A DNA stretch of 64,000 bases, from the NCBI GenBank assembly GCA_036496805.1, contig DASXKN010000029.1, forward strand, positions 248,001 through 312,000, read 5' to 3'. The DNA comes from SZAS-103 sp036496805 (GTDB taxonomy: Bacteria > Pseudomonadota > Gammaproteobacteria > Xanthomonadales > Xanthomonadaceae). This document shows positions 19,648 through 29,004 of the stretch, one piece after another. The position numbers were made by a program, and so were the translations under genes. The notes beneath the pieces are model-generated. The model worked only from the letters and a program-made list of their open reading frames with translations. It had not been told where the DNA came from and searched no databases. Each line of letters starts with the position of its first letter. Position 1 is the first letter of the stretch.

Positions 19648-20052
19648 CTATGCGCATGCCTGGCTTTCTTCGGCATTCTGCGCAGGCGCTTCCGATTGCG
19701 TGCGCGGTTGCTTCCTGTTGCGTATGGACAGGGGCACGTGCGACCGGCCTTTCGGCGATCGCGCGGGCGGAAGATTCCAGTCGAGGATCCAGTGGCTGGC
19801 GCGCTCGCGCAGGGCAAGCCGGAGGTCCCTTTCGATCACGGCGCGCTGGGTTTCGCAGTCGTAACTGCCGATGATCGAACGCGGGTTGGTCGTAACGACT
19901 AGGCCGGCATCGTTCACGAAGACCCTTCCGCGCTCGTCGGTCCAGACGGTCTTGCACCGCGCACCCAGGAGGCGATGCACCCGGCGGGCCAGATGGGTCA
20001 GGGGATCGTACAGGCGGCCGAGCGGAATGGTCGTCGAAGCATTGCTGCGCAT
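19648..20052 (-). CDS. hypothetical protein under sigma-54 control
   Basis: 134 residues, not recognised. It has a basic N-terminal half (RLYDPLTHLARRVHRLLG), a central segment VWTDERGRVFVNDAGLVVTT that reads like a small beta-rich fold, a helical part ending WILDWNLPP, and a charged disordered tail. There is no signal peptide or membrane helix. The ATG at 20052 has a purine-rich AGGGGGA ahead of it, and a consensus sigma-54 promoter lies 100 bp upstream, which is the main reason to accept the gene. In the 353 bp to the preceding plus-strand gene lies the predicted sRNA. Confidence 0.6.
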   Translation of the reverse strand: MRSNASTTIPLGRLYDPLTHLARRVHRLLGARCKTVWTDERGRVFVNDAGLVVTTNPRSIIGSYDCETQRAVIERDLRLALRERASHWILDWNLPPARSPKGRSHVPLSIRNRKQPRTQSEAPAQNAEESQACA

Positions 20053-20151
20053 GGATTTCCCCCTGTTGCAGTGATCCAGAGCCAGGACGTTTGCCGGTCG
20101 CTTGGGGAGCCCTCACGGCGCGGCAGCTTCACTCCTCGTGCGTCTAGCCGG

Positions 20152-20167
20152 AGCAAATTGCGTGCCA
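20152..20167 (-). promoter_or_regulatory. sigma-54 promoter
   Basis: On the minus strand TGGCACGCAATTTGCT, a full consensus match with exact spacing. Predicted start about 20141, 88 nt before the ATG at 20052. Confidence 0.8.
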
Positions 20168-20210
20168 GCGACGTTGCGCGGATTCCTGCGTGTCGCATTT
20201 GCGCCGGGAA

Positions 20211-20242
20211 GGAAAAAATTTCGCGATGGCTGAAAAATTTTC
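20211..20242. promoter_or_regulatory. pair of A/T-rich palindromes, candidate enhancer
   Basis: GGAAAAAATTTC (20211-20222) and GAAAAATTTTC (20232-20242), about 70-102 bp upstream of the predicted start at 20141, in the gap after the 20258 gene. Similar to the palindrome at 19587. Confidence 0.3.
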
Positions 20243-20257
20243 CGTGCGCGACCCCGT

Positions 20258-20644
20258 CTACAACTGCCCGGTGCGTTCCAGTCCGGCCAGGGCATTCCAG
20301 GAGCGCGCGATGATCGCGCAGACCTGGTTCCACTTCAGGCGCGAAGCGCCGCGCAGGGCCTGCCATTGTTCCTCGAGCTCCGACGGAGCCATTCCGCGGG
20401 CATCACGACAATAGGCTTCGTAGGTCAGGAATCCGAGCGCGTACGCGGGACAGTAGTCGTCCCACTCGAGTTCCGGTTCGGCTTCCGAGATCACCGCGAA
20501 ATCGACGTGGGCGAGGCGGTTGAAGGCCGGTGGCGCCTCGGATACTCCCGGAAACGAAAGGCTGCGCTCGATCGGCTTGACGACCGAATGCCGCGACTGC
20601 GAACTGGCGATGAGGTCCCGCATGGCGATCGTGACGGTTTGCAT
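20258..20644 (-). CDS. hypothetical protein with a shared DDYxPAY/LKWN C-terminal domain, sigma-54 controlled
   Basis: 128 residues. Its C-terminal 65 residues (WDDYCPAYALGF, then WQALRGASRLKWNQV) match in order the C-terminus of the glycine-zipper protein at 29005 (YDDYSPAYRAGY, then WEKLRGKSRLKWNEA), so both carry the same small helical domain. There is no membrane helix here. The ATG at 20644 is preceded by AAGGAA, and a consensus sigma-54 promoter is 88 bp upstream. The longer open frame beyond 20644 crosses the promoter and is not used. Function unknown; stress-linked by context (inference). Confidence 0.7.
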   Translation of the reverse strand: MQTVTIAMRDLIASSQSRHSVVKPIERSLSFPGVSEAPPAFNRLAHVDFAVISEAEPELEWDDYCPAYALGFLTYEAYCRDARGMAPSELEEQWQALRGASRLKWNQVCAIIARSWNALAGLERTGQL

Positions 20645-20731
20645 GCCGATTCCTTTGGCTTTCCTGCCGGTGAAAATGATCGCGTGGTTTCCGCGGCCGA
20701 GTCCATTTGCCATTGCCGCTTCCGAGGGCAG

Positions 20732-20747
20732 AGCAAGCTTCATGCCA
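20732..20747 (-). promoter_or_regulatory. sigma-54 promoter
   Basis: On the minus strand TGGCATGAAGCTTGCT with GG and GC 10 nt apart. Predicted start about 20721, upstream of the gene at 20644. The rest of the 429-bp gap up to the hybrid kinase at 21074 shows no gene. Confidence 0.78.
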
Positions 20748-21073
20748 GTTCCGGTTGCATCGGTTCGGACTGCCGCTGCGCGAAAATGCGATCGGGAAGG
20801 ATCGCGGTCGGGAGGCGATTCCCGGCCTTCGGCGATGCGCGCCGTCGCGTGGGCACGAGTTATGCAAAGAGTTCGCATGTTCCGTCCCGCGCGATCGGCG
20901 TCGAGACGGGTACCGGGGAGCTTCCGCGGCTGCACGGGTTCGCTGAATCGATTGTTACGTGATCGCCGCGCAGGCAGGAAAAATGTGGGTCCGGCGCGTG
21001 AACTGGCCGGAATCGCCCGGTTATGCTTCAGTCGATGTCGCGTGTCGGCGATTTCCCAACCGTCTGGTGATCC

Positions 21074-24000
21074 ATGGCAACAAAAGCCTTGTCCTCGCGG
21101 AAGCCTTCCCCTCCCGCAAGCAATCGTCCTGCTTCTCCCGCAGTTGCGGATCCCGATCCGCTGCGGGTGCTGCTGGCAGCCATGCAGTCGGTGCGCAACG
21201 GAGACTTCTCCGCGCGGCTACCCGCGGACTGGGACGGCCTGCCTGGCAAGCTGGCCGATGCGTTCAACGACATCGTGTTCGCCAACTCGCGGCTCGCCGA
21301 GGAACTCGAACGCGTCAGCCTGAAGGTCGGTACCGAAGGCAAGACGCGCCAGCGCGTGGTTTCCTCGGCGCGGCCGGGGGCCTGGGCGGCGATGGAGACC
21401 TCGGTCAACAACCTCATCGACGATCTCCTGCGCCCCACCGAGAACATGACCGAGGCGATGGCAGCCGTCGCCAAGGGCGACCTGTCGCGGACGATCTCGC
21501 TGGAAGTCGACGGGCGCCCGCTGCAGGGCGAATTCCTGCGCTCGGCCACGATCGTCAACAAGATGATCGATCAGATGGGCGAGTTCAGCTCGGAAGTGAC
21601 GCGCGTGGCGCGCGAGGTCGGCACCGAGGGCAAGCTCGGCGGGCAGGCCAAGGTGAAGGGCGTCTCGGGTGTGTGGAAGGAGCTCACCGAGAACGTCAAC
21701 TCGATGGCGAACAACCTCACCGCGCAGGTGCGCAACATCTCCGAGGTCACCATCGCGGTGGCGAACGGCGACCTGTCGCGCAAGATCACCGCCGATGTGC
21801 GCGGCGAGATCCTGCAGCTCAAGGAGGCCATCAACACGATGGTCGACCAGTTGCGCGGTTTCGCTTCGGAGGTCACGCGCGTGGCGCGCGAGGTCGGCAC
21901 CGAGGGCAAGCTTGGCGGCCAGGCGATCGTTCCGGGCGTGGCGGGCACGTGGAAGGACCTGACCGATTCGGTCAACGCGATGGCCTCGAACCTGACCTCG
22001 CAGGTGCGCAACATCGCCGAGGTGACCACCGCGGTCGCCAAGGGCGACCTGTCGCGCAAGATCACGGTGGACGTGCGCGGCGAGATCCTGCAGCTCAAGG
22101 ACACCATCAACACGATGGTCGACCAGTTGCGTGGCTTCGCAGCCGAGGTGACGCGCGTTGCACGCGAGGTCGGCACCGCCGGACTGCTCGGCGGCCAGGC
22201 CGCCGTGCCGGGCGTGGCCGGCACCTGGAAGGACCTGACCGACTCGGTCAACCAGATGGCGAACAACCTCACCGCCCAGGTGCGCAACATCGCCGAAGTC
22301 ACCATCGCGGTGGCCAACGGCGACCTGTCGCGCAAGATCACGGTGGACGTGCGCGGCGAGATTTTGCAGTTGAAGGAGGCCATCAACACGATGGTCGACC
22401 AGTTGCGTGGCTTCGCCTCGGAAGTCACGCGCGTGGCGCGCGAGGTGGGCACCGAGGGCAAGCTCGGCGGCCAGGCCGAAGTGCCGGGCGTGGCGGGCAC
22501 GTGGAAGGACCTGACCGACTCGGTCAACGCGATGGCCTCGAACCTGACCTCGCAGGTGCGCAACATCGCCGAGGTGACAACGGCCGTCGCCAAGGGCGAC
22601 CTGTCGCGCAAGATCACGGTGGACGTGCGCGGCGAGATTTTGCAGTTGAAGGAGACCATCAACACGATGGTCGACCAGCTCAACGGCTTCGCGGCCGAGG
22701 TCACGCGCGTGGCGCGCGAGGTCGGCACCGAAGGCAAGCTCGGCGGCCAGGCCGAAGTGCCCGACGTCGCCGGCACCTGGAAGGACCTCACCGACCACGT
22801 CAATTCGATGGCCTCGAACCTGACCTCGCAGGTGCGCAACATCGCCGAGGTCACGACCGCGGTCGCCAGTGGCGACCTGTCGCGCAAGATCACGGTGGAC
22901 GTGCGCGGCGAGATCCTGCAGTTGAAGGAGACCATCAACACGATGGTCGACCAGCTCAACGGCTTCGCGGCGGAGGTCACGCGCGTGGCGCGCGAGGTGG
23001 GCACCGAGGGCAAGCTCGGCGGACAGGCGGCCGTGCCGGGCGTGGCGGGCACGTGGAAGGACCTCACCGACAACGTCAACTCGATGGCGTCGAACCTCAC
23101 CGCCCAGGTGCGCAACATCGCCGAAGTCACCACGGCCGTCGCGCGCGGCGACCTGTCGCGCACGATCACGGTGGACGTGCGCGGCGAGATCCTGCAGCTC
23201 AAGGACACCATCAACACGATGGTCGACCAGCTCAACGGCTTCGCGGCCGAAGTGACGCGCGTGGCGCGCGAGGTCGGCACCGAGGGCAAGCTCGGCGGCC
23301 AGGCGCAGGTCCCGGGCGTGGCGGGCACATGGAAGGATCTCACCGACAACGTCAACTCGATGGCGACCAACCTCACCACCCAGGTGCGCGGCATCGCCAA
23401 GGTGGTGACCGCGGTGGCGACCGGCGACCTCCACCAGAAGCTCACGGTGGAGGCCAAGGGCGAGATCGCCGAGCTCGCCGACACCATCAACTCGATGACC
23501 GACACGCTCGCGATCTTCGCCGACCAGGTGACCACGGTCGCGCGCGAAGTCGGCGTCGAGGGCCGCCTCGGCGGACAGGCGCACGTGCCCGGAACCGCCG
23601 GCATCTGGAAGGACCTCACCGCGAACGTCAATCGCCTCGCCGCCAACCTCACCACCCAGGTGCGTGCGATCGCCGAGGTCGCCACCGCGGTCACACAGGG
23701 CGACCTCACGCGTTCGATCCAGGTCGACGTGCGCGGCGAGGTGGCCGACCTGAAGGACAACATCAACGCGATGATCGGCAACCTGCGCGGCACCACCGAG
23801 CGCAACCGCGAGCAGGACTGGCTGAAGACCAACCTCGCCAAGTTCAGCGGCATGATGCAGGGCCAGCGCGACCTGCTCACGCTCGGACGCATGCTGTTGT
23901 CCGAGCTCGCGCCGCTGGTGGATGCGCAGCAGGGCGTGATGTTCGTCGCCGACACCGCGGGAAAACCCGTCCTGCGGCACCTGGCGGGCTACGCCGACGT

Positions 24001-26533
24001 CGCGCGTTCGGAAGCCGGGCTCACGGTCCGCTTCGGCGAAGGCCTGATCGGCCAGTGCGCGGCGCACAAGCGCATCATCCTGCTCGACGACGTGCCGCCG
24101 GAAACCGTGCAGATCGAATCGGCCCTGCTCAGCGCGCGGCCGCGCAACGTGATCGTGCTGCCGGTGCTGTTCGAGAACGAGATCAAGGCGGTGATCGAGC
24201 TGGCCTCGCTGTCCGAGTTCACCGCATCCCAGCGCGTTTTCCTCGAGCAGCTCACCGGCAGCATCGGCATCGTGCTCAACACGATCGAGGCGACGATGCG
24301 CACCGAGCGCCTGCTCGTGCAGTCGCAGCAGCTCGCCGGCGAGTTGCAGTCGCAGCAACGCGAACTGCAGCAGACCAACGAGGACATCGCGCTCAAGGCG
24401 CAACTGCTCGCCGAGCAGAACAAGGAGGTCGAGCGCAAGAACCAGGAAATCGAGCACGCACGCCGCGCACTCGAGGAAAAGGCCGCCGAGCTCGCCCTGA
24501 CGTCGCGCTACAAGTCCGAGTTCCTAGCCAACATGTCGCACGAGTTGCGCACGCCGCTCAACTCGATCCTGATCCTCGGCCAGCAGCTCGCCGAGAACCC
24601 GGAAGACAACCTGTCCGAGCGCCAGGTCGAGTTCGCCAAGACCATCCACGCGGCCGGCACCGACCTGCTGCACCTGATCTCCGACATCCTCGACCTGTCG
24701 AAGATCGAATCGGGCACGGTCACCGTCGAGAGCGAGGAGATCGGCTTCAGCAGCCTGCGCGAGACGATCGAGCGCGGTTTCCGGCACGAGGCCGAACGCC
24801 GCCGGCTGCAGTTCAGCGCCGACTTCGAACCCGGCCTCGGGCATTCGCTCAGCACCGATCCCAAGCGCCTGCTGCAGATCCTCAAGAACCTGTTGTCCAA
24901 CGCCTTCAAGTTCACCGACCAGGGCGGCGTGTACCTGCATACGCGCATCGCCGAACGTGGCTGGACGCCGGACCATCCGATCCTCTCCAAGGCCACGACC
25001 GTGGTCGCGTTCGAGGTGCGGGACACCGGCATCGGCATCTCGTCCGACAAGCAGAAGATCGTGTTCGAGGCCTTCCAGCAGGCCGATGCGGGTACCGCGC
25101 GTCGCTACGGCGGCACCGGCCTGGGGCTTGCGATCAGTCGCGAGATCGCCGGCCTGCTCGGCGGCGAGATCCGCCTCGAAAGCGCGCCGGGCAAGGGCAG
25201 CACCTTCATCCTCTACCTGCCGCTGCACTACGTCGGGCCGGCGGAAGGCGAGGCGGCGCGCGCGGCCGGCAGCGTCCCGTCGGCGCTGCACGCGCCTGCG
25301 GCGCTTCCTGCAGAACGCCCCTTCCACGTTCCGGACGATCGCGACATCCTCAATCCCGGCGACCCGTCGCTGCTGATCGTGGAAGACGATCCGAACTACG
25401 CGGCCGTGCTGCGCGACCTTGCGCGCTCGCTCGGCTTCAAGGTGCTCGTGGCCGGGCGCGGCACCGATGCGTTGCGGCTGGTGCGCGAGTGCCGGCCGAG
25501 CGCGATCACCCTCGACATCTTCCTTCCCGACATGCTCGGCTGGACCGTGCTCGCGCGCCTCAAGCAGGATTCGGAGACCCGCCACATCCCGGTGCAGATC
25601 CTCACCGTCGAGGAAGAACGCCACCACAGCATCGAGCGCGGCGCGTTCGCCTACCTCGGCAAGCCGTCGAACACCGAGACCATCGCCGCGGCGCTCGACC
25701 GCATCAAGCAATTCAGCATGCCGCGCGTGAAGCGGCTGCTGGTCGTCGAAGACGATGCCGCCGAGCGCATGAGCATCGAGGAGCTGATCCGCCACGAGGA
25801 CGTGCAGATCGAGACCGTGGCGACCGGCGCCGAGGCGCTCAAGGCCCTGCTCGAAGGCTCCTTCGACTGCGTCGTGCTCGACCTGCGCCTGCCCGACATG
25901 AGCGGGTTCGAGCTGCTCGAGCACATCCAGGCCGAATCGAAGCTGGCCGACGTGCCGGTCGTCGTGTTCACCGGCAAGGAACTCACCGCCGAGGAGGATG
26001 CGCGCCTGAAGAAAGTCGCCAAGTCGGTGATCATCAAGGGCGTGGAATCGCCCGAGCGCCTGCTCGACGAGACGTCCCTGTTTCTCCATCGCGTGATCGC
26101 CGACCTGCCGCCGGGCAAGCGGCGCATGGTCGAAGGCCTGCACGCGTCCGACAAGGCGCTTGCCGACAAGCGCGTGCTGGTCGTCGACGACGACGTGCGC
26201 AACATCTTCGCGCTCAGCAGCGTGCTCGAACGCCACGGCATGCACGTCGTGACCGCAGGCAACGGCCAGGAAGCCGTGCAGCGCATCGAGCAGGACGACG
26301 ACATCGCGCTCGTGCTCATGGACATCATGATGCCCGGCATGGACGGCTACGAGACCATGCGCGCGATCCGCCAGCGGCCCGCTTCGCGCTCGTTGCCGAT
26401 GATCGCGCTGACCGCGAAGGCGATGAAGGGCGACCGCGAGAAATGCCTCGAGGCGGGCGCCTCGGATTACATCGCCAAACCCGTGCACACCGACCAGTTG
26501 CTCTCACTCCTCCGACTCTGGCTGCATCGCTGA
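21074..26533 (+). CDS. giant soluble hybrid histidine kinase with HAMP repeat array
   Basis: 1819 residues with no membrane segment. Residues about 20-915 form ten HAMP-like modules; eight are near-identical 92-residue units (EVTRVAREVGTEGKLGGQA, then TWKDLTDSVN, then GDLSRKITVDVRGEILQLK). A GAF domain (about 925-1085), coiled coil, HisKA with phosphoacceptor in FLANMSHELRTPLNS (about 1150) and HATPase (about 1255-1385) follow. Three receiver domains start near 1432, 1554 and 1699. The architecture resembles fungal group III (Nik1/Os-1) osmosensing kinases and their bacterial relatives, in which the HAMP array senses osmotic or oxidative stress. The first receiver carries Lys in YLGKPS; the third is the most canonical. 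The next kinase starts 2 bp after its stop. Confidence 0.92.
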   Translation: MATKALSSRKPSPPASNRPASPAVADPDPLRVLLAAMQSVRNGDFSARLPADWDGLPGKLADAFNDIVFANSRLAEELERVSLKVGTEGKTRQRVVSSARPGAWAAMETSVNNLIDDLLRPTENMTEAMAAVAKGDLSRTISLEVDGRPLQGEFLRSATIVNKMIDQMGEFSSEVTRVAREVGTEGKLGGQAKVKGVSGVWKELTENVNSMANNLTAQVRNISEVTIAVANGDLSRKITADVRGEILQLKEAINTMVDQLRGFASEVTRVAREVGTEGKLGGQAIVPGVAGTWKDLTDSVNAMASNLTSQVRNIAEVTTAVAKGDLSRKITVDVRGEILQLKDTINTMVDQLRGFAAEVTRVAREVGTAGLLGGQAAVPGVAGTWKDLTDSVNQMANNLTAQVRNIAEVTIAVANGDLSRKITVDVRGEILQLKEAINTMVDQLRGFASEVTRVAREVGTEGKLGGQAEVPGVAGTWKDLTDSVNAMASNLTSQVRNIAEVTTAVAKGDLSRKITVDVRGEILQLKETINTMVDQLNGFAAEVTRVAREVGTEGKLGGQAEVPDVAGTWKDLTDHVNSMASNLTSQVRNIAEVTTAVASGDLSRKITVDVRGEILQLKETINTMVDQLNGFAAEVTRVAREVGTEGKLGGQAAVPGVAGTWKDLTDNVNSMASNLTAQVRNIAEVTTAVARGDLSRTITVDVRGEILQLKDTINTMVDQLNGFAAEVTRVAREVGTEGKLGGQAQVPGVAGTWKDLTDNVNSMATNLTTQVRGIAKVVTAVATGDLHQKLTVEAKGEIAELADTINSMTDTLAIFADQVTTVAREVGVEGRLGGQAHVPGTAGIWKDLTANVNRLAANLTTQVRAIAEVATAVTQGDLTRSIQVDVRGEVADLKDNINAMIGNLRGTTERNREQDWLKTNLAKFSGMMQGQRDLLTLGRMLLSELAPLVDAQQGVMFVADTAGKPVLRHLAGYADVARSEAGLTVRFGEGLIGQCAAHKRIILLDDVPPETVQIESALLSARPRNVIVLPVLFENEIKAVIELASLSEFTASQRVFLEQLTGSIGIVLNTIEATMRTERLLVQSQQLAGELQSQQRELQQTNEDIALKAQLLAEQNKEVERKNQEIEHARRALEEKAAELALTSRYKSEFLANMSHELRTPLNSILILGQQLAENPEDNLSERQVEFAKTIHAAGTDLLHLISDILDLSKIESGTVTVESEEIGFSSLRETIERGFRHEAERRRLQFSADFEPGLGHSLSTDPKRLLQILKNLLSNAFKFTDQGGVYLHTRIAERGWTPDHPILSKATTVVAFEVRDTGIGISSDKQKIVFEAFQQADAGTARRYGGTGLGLAISREIAGLLGGEIRLESAPGKGSTFILYLPLHYVGPAEGEAARAAGSVPSALHAPAALPAERPFHVPDDRDILNPGDPSLLIVEDDPNYAAVLRDLARSLGFKVLVAGRGTDALRLVRECRPSAITLDIFLPDMLGWTVLARLKQDSETRHIPVQILTVEEERHHSIERGAFAYLGKPSNTETIAAALDRIKQFSMPRVKRLLVVEDDAAERMSIEELIRHEDVQIETVATGAEALKALLEGSFDCVVLDLRLPDMSGFELLEHIQAESKLADVPVVVFTGKELTAEEDARLKKVAKSVIIKGVESPERLLDETSLFLHRVIADLPPGKRRMVEGLHASDKALADKRVLVVDDDVRNIFALSSVLERHGMHVVTAGNGQEAVQRIEQDDDIALVLMDIMMPGMDGYETMRAIRQRPASRSLPMIALTAKAMKGDREKCLEAGASDYIAKPVHTDQLLSLLRLWLHR
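21593..23800 (+). repeat. eight in-frame 276-bp tandem repeats (HAMP array)
   Basis: The unit beginning GARGTSACGCGCGTGGCGCG recurs at 21593, 21869, 22145, 22421, 22697, 22973, 23249 and 23525, exactly 276 bp apart. The middle units are nearly identical at the DNA level and the last is more divergent. In-frame gain or loss of units by recombination is expected. Confidence 0.9.
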
Positions 26534-26535
26534 CC

Positions 26536-28254
26536 GTGACTTCCGAAGCCAACAAACCCGACCCCGTCAACATCCTGCTGGTGGACGACCAGCCGGCGCG
26601 GCTGATGAGCTACCGCCTGGTCCTCGAACCGCTCGGCGAACGCCTCGTCGAGGCGACGTCGGGCACCCAGGCGCTGGCCAGGCTGATGGCGGAGGAATTC
26701 GCCGTCATCCTGCTCGACATCAACATGCCGGGCATGGACGGCTTCGAGACCGCGAGCCTGATCCACCAGCATCCGCGTTTCGAGAAGACGCCGATCATCT
26801 TCGTCACCGCGGTGAACATCAGCGACATGGACCGCCTGCGCGGGTACGACCTGGGCGCGGTCGACTACGTCACGGTGCCGGTCATCCCGGAAATCCTCCG
26901 CGGCAAGGTCATGGTGCTGGGCGAGCTCTTCCGCAAGCGCCGCGACCTGCAGGTGCTCAACCGGAGCCTGGCGGATGCGAACGAGGCCCTGCGCGTCGAG
27001 AAGGCCAGGGAAGTCCACAAGCTCAACGAGACGCTGCAACAGGCCATCGCCGAGCTCGAGGCGGAAGCCGCGGTGCGCCGCCGCACCGAGGAAACTCTGA
27101 TGGAGGCGAACCGTCGCAAGGACGAATTCCTCGCCACCCTCGCCCATGAACTGCGCAATCCGCTCGCGCCGATCCAGAGCGCGCTCAACGTGCACCGCCT
27201 GGAACCCGATCCGGCCGCGCGCCTGGAACTGGTGGGGATCATCGACCGCCAGGTCCGGTTGCTGACCCGCATGGTCGAAGACCTGCTCGACGTGGCCCGC
27301 ATCACGCGCGGGAAGCTCGATCTTCGCAGGCAGCAGGTCAGCGCGCGCGAGCTGCTCGATGCCGCGATCGAATCGGCGCGGCCCATGATCGATGCCTCGG
27401 GCCATCAACTGCACGCGAACTTCGTCGACGGGGACCTGCGGATCTTCGCGGACGGCCAGCGCCTGAGCCAGGTGTTCGCGAACCTGCTGAACAATGCGTG
27501 CAAGTACACGTCGGCCGGCGGAACGATCTGGCTGGAAAGCGCGCAGCGCGACGGCCAGCTGGTGGTCTCCATCCGCGACAACGGCATCGGCCTCGACCCG
27601 GAGCAGGCGGGCCGGATCTTCGACCTGTTCGTGCAGGTCGATTCGTCCCTCGAACGGACACGCGCAGGCCTCGGCATCGGGTTGACGCTGGCCCGGCAGT
27701 TCGTCGGCATGCATGGCGGAGAGATCAGCGTCAGCAGCGAGGGGCCGGGCAAGGGCAGCGAATTCACCGTGCGCTTGCCGATCGAAAACCAGGCGCCGGT
27801 TGCCGCCGACGAACCACAGGCGTCGCGTGAGCCGGCGAGGGATCGGCGCATGCGGATCCTGATCGTCGACGACAATCGCGACGGCGCCGACATGCTCGCG
27901 CTCACGCTCGAGATCCTGGGGCACGAGGTATTGACCCTGTACGATCCGCTGAAAGCCGTGGAGGCAGCCGAGGCATTCCGCCCCGATCTGGCCCTGCTGG
28001 ACATCGGCATGCCGACCCTCAACGGCTACGAGCTCGCGAAGCTAATGAGAAGCCAGCCCTGGGGCGCGGATCTCCTGCTGGTCGCGCTGACGGGATGGGG
28101 GCAGGAGGAAAACCGCCAGCAGTCGGCGTCCGCGGGCTTCGACAGGCATCTGGTGAAGCCGATCGACCTCGAGACGATCCGCGAGGTCTGCGAATGGGCG
28201 CAGCGCGGTTCCGCGGCGACTCAGCCATCGTCCGGATCCCGGGTGCGCGCCTGA
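26536..28254 (+). CDS. hybrid histidine kinase, receiver-HisKA-HATPase-receiver
   Basis: 572 residues from GTG: N-terminal receiver (about 10-125, phosphoacceptor in ILLDINMPGMDG), coiled coil (about 135-190), HisKA with histidine in DEFLATLAHELRNPLAP (about 205), HATPase (about 310-420), and a C-terminal receiver (about 435-555, ALLDIGMPTLNG). In the first receiver the usual C-terminal Lys-Pro reads VTVPVIP, so the conserved lysine is missing and its phosphorylation may be altered. The start lies 2 bp after the giant kinase stop with no clear ribosome site, so translation is probably coupled. The H-box region is very like that of the kinase at 14783. Together with 21074 it forms a phosphorelay candidate. 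Confidence 0.88.
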   Translation: MTSEANKPDPVNILLVDDQPARLMSYRLVLEPLGERLVEATSGTQALARLMAEEFAVILLDINMPGMDGFETASLIHQHPRFEKTPIIFVTAVNISDMDRLRGYDLGAVDYVTVPVIPEILRGKVMVLGELFRKRRDLQVLNRSLADANEALRVEKAREVHKLNETLQQAIAELEAEAAVRRRTEETLMEANRRKDEFLATLAHELRNPLAPIQSALNVHRLEPDPAARLELVGIIDRQVRLLTRMVEDLLDVARITRGKLDLRRQQVSARELLDAAIESARPMIDASGHQLHANFVDGDLRIFADGQRLSQVFANLLNNACKYTSAGGTIWLESAQRDGQLVVSIRDNGIGLDPEQAGRIFDLFVQVDSSLERTRAGLGIGLTLARQFVGMHGGEISVSSEGPGKGSEFTVRLPIENQAPVAADEPQASREPARDRRMRILIVDDNRDGADMLALTLEILGHEVLTLYDPLKAVEAAEAFRPDLALLDIGMPTLNGYELAKLMRSQPWGADLLLVALTGWGQEENRQQSASAGFDRHLVKPIDLETIREVCEWAQRGSAATQPSSGSRVRA

Positions 28255-28336
28255 CGGAATCGCGCGTCGGCGGCAGCCCGGCATTCGACAATACGGTGTA
28301 CCGTGGTGACTGCCATCCCGTCGCCGGAGAAACAGC

Positions 28337-28531
28337 ATGTCCGTGTTCGCGCAGAACCAGCAGTTGGAACGTCAGCTTGCCGGCACGCTCGCCAGTGGAA
28401 TCCTGGCCGCCGGTGGCGTCCTGAAGGAGGCCTTCACCGTCGAGCAGGCGGCGGACCAGAGCATCGCGGTCTTCAATGCGGTGCTGGCTGCGTTGCAGAA
28501 GAGCACGAGGGACCAGCGCACGCAGACCTGA
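28337..28531 (+). CDS. small hypothetical protein
   Basis: 64 residues, mostly amphipathic helix (LERQLAGTLASGILAAGGVLKEAFTVEQ split by a short loop). CGGAGA lies at a good distance before the ATG. No family is recognised and there is no signal or membrane segment. It stands 82 bp after the hybrid kinase, so it could be the last gene of that unit or have its own promoter; an ACGGT-GT-ACCGT inverted repeat lies in the gap. Confidence 0.55.
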   Translation: MSVFAQNQQLERQLAGTLASGILAAGGVLKEAFTVEQAADQSIAVFNAVLAALQKSTRDQRTQT

Positions 28532-29004
28532 AACGGATGCGGTCGGGAGGATGGACAAACCAGTCCGGGCAGGAGCGGAATGCCGATGTTGTCATGGCGC
28601 CGATGGAAGCTTCCATGCCATCGCGGGCAACCTCCATCGAAGCGAAGGCAATTTTTCCTGCAGCGATCGCAGCTTCCTTGCGGCGATCGCGACTCCCATG
28701 GGGCCATGGAAACATCCGGCGTTGCCCGGGACCTGTCGTAGAGCTTTTCTGCCGACTGGGAAATTCTCCGTAGCCGCCAGAGACACGTCCTGGGCACACG
28801 GGGAAACGTATCCGGCGGTGATTGCCCCGTCGGCAAGCGGCTGAACAAGAGCGACGTTCAGGCGCGGATCTTCTACCGCGCCCCGCCGGTTGCACCATCG
28901 TTCATCGCTCACCCACGAAGATGCTTTGGGCGCTGCAGCGACAAATTTTTTCGACGGTGCAAGCGCTCGTTTCGTTTCCCAAGACCATTTCCAAGGAGCT
29001 CGAC
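28532..29004 (+). other. long non-coding leader region upstream of the glycine-zipper gene
   Basis: 473 bp with no credible ORF. It holds a perfect 14-bp palindrome ATGGAAGCTTCCAT at 28603-28616 and an imperfect CCATGGGGCCATGG at about 28697-28710. No sigma-54 match with correct spacing was found. It may carry the promoter and a long 5' leader. Confidence 0.5.

Noticed and set aside
21218..24457. Long minus-strand open frames opposite the HAMP repeats
   Set aside because: Low-complexity antisense shadows of a GC-rich tandem repeat; no ribosome site and no recognisable domain.
20959..26533. Very long plus-strand open frame running out of frame through the giant kinase
   Set aside because: Arg/Gly/His-rich translation with no domains; it is the +1 shadow of the HAMP repeats. 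Only its last part (26536-28254) is real, as the second kinase.
28645..28663. Possible sigma-54 promoter GGCAATTTTTCCTGCA upstream of the glycine-zipper gene
   Set aside because: GG and GC are 11 nt apart; the spacing is strict for sigma-54.
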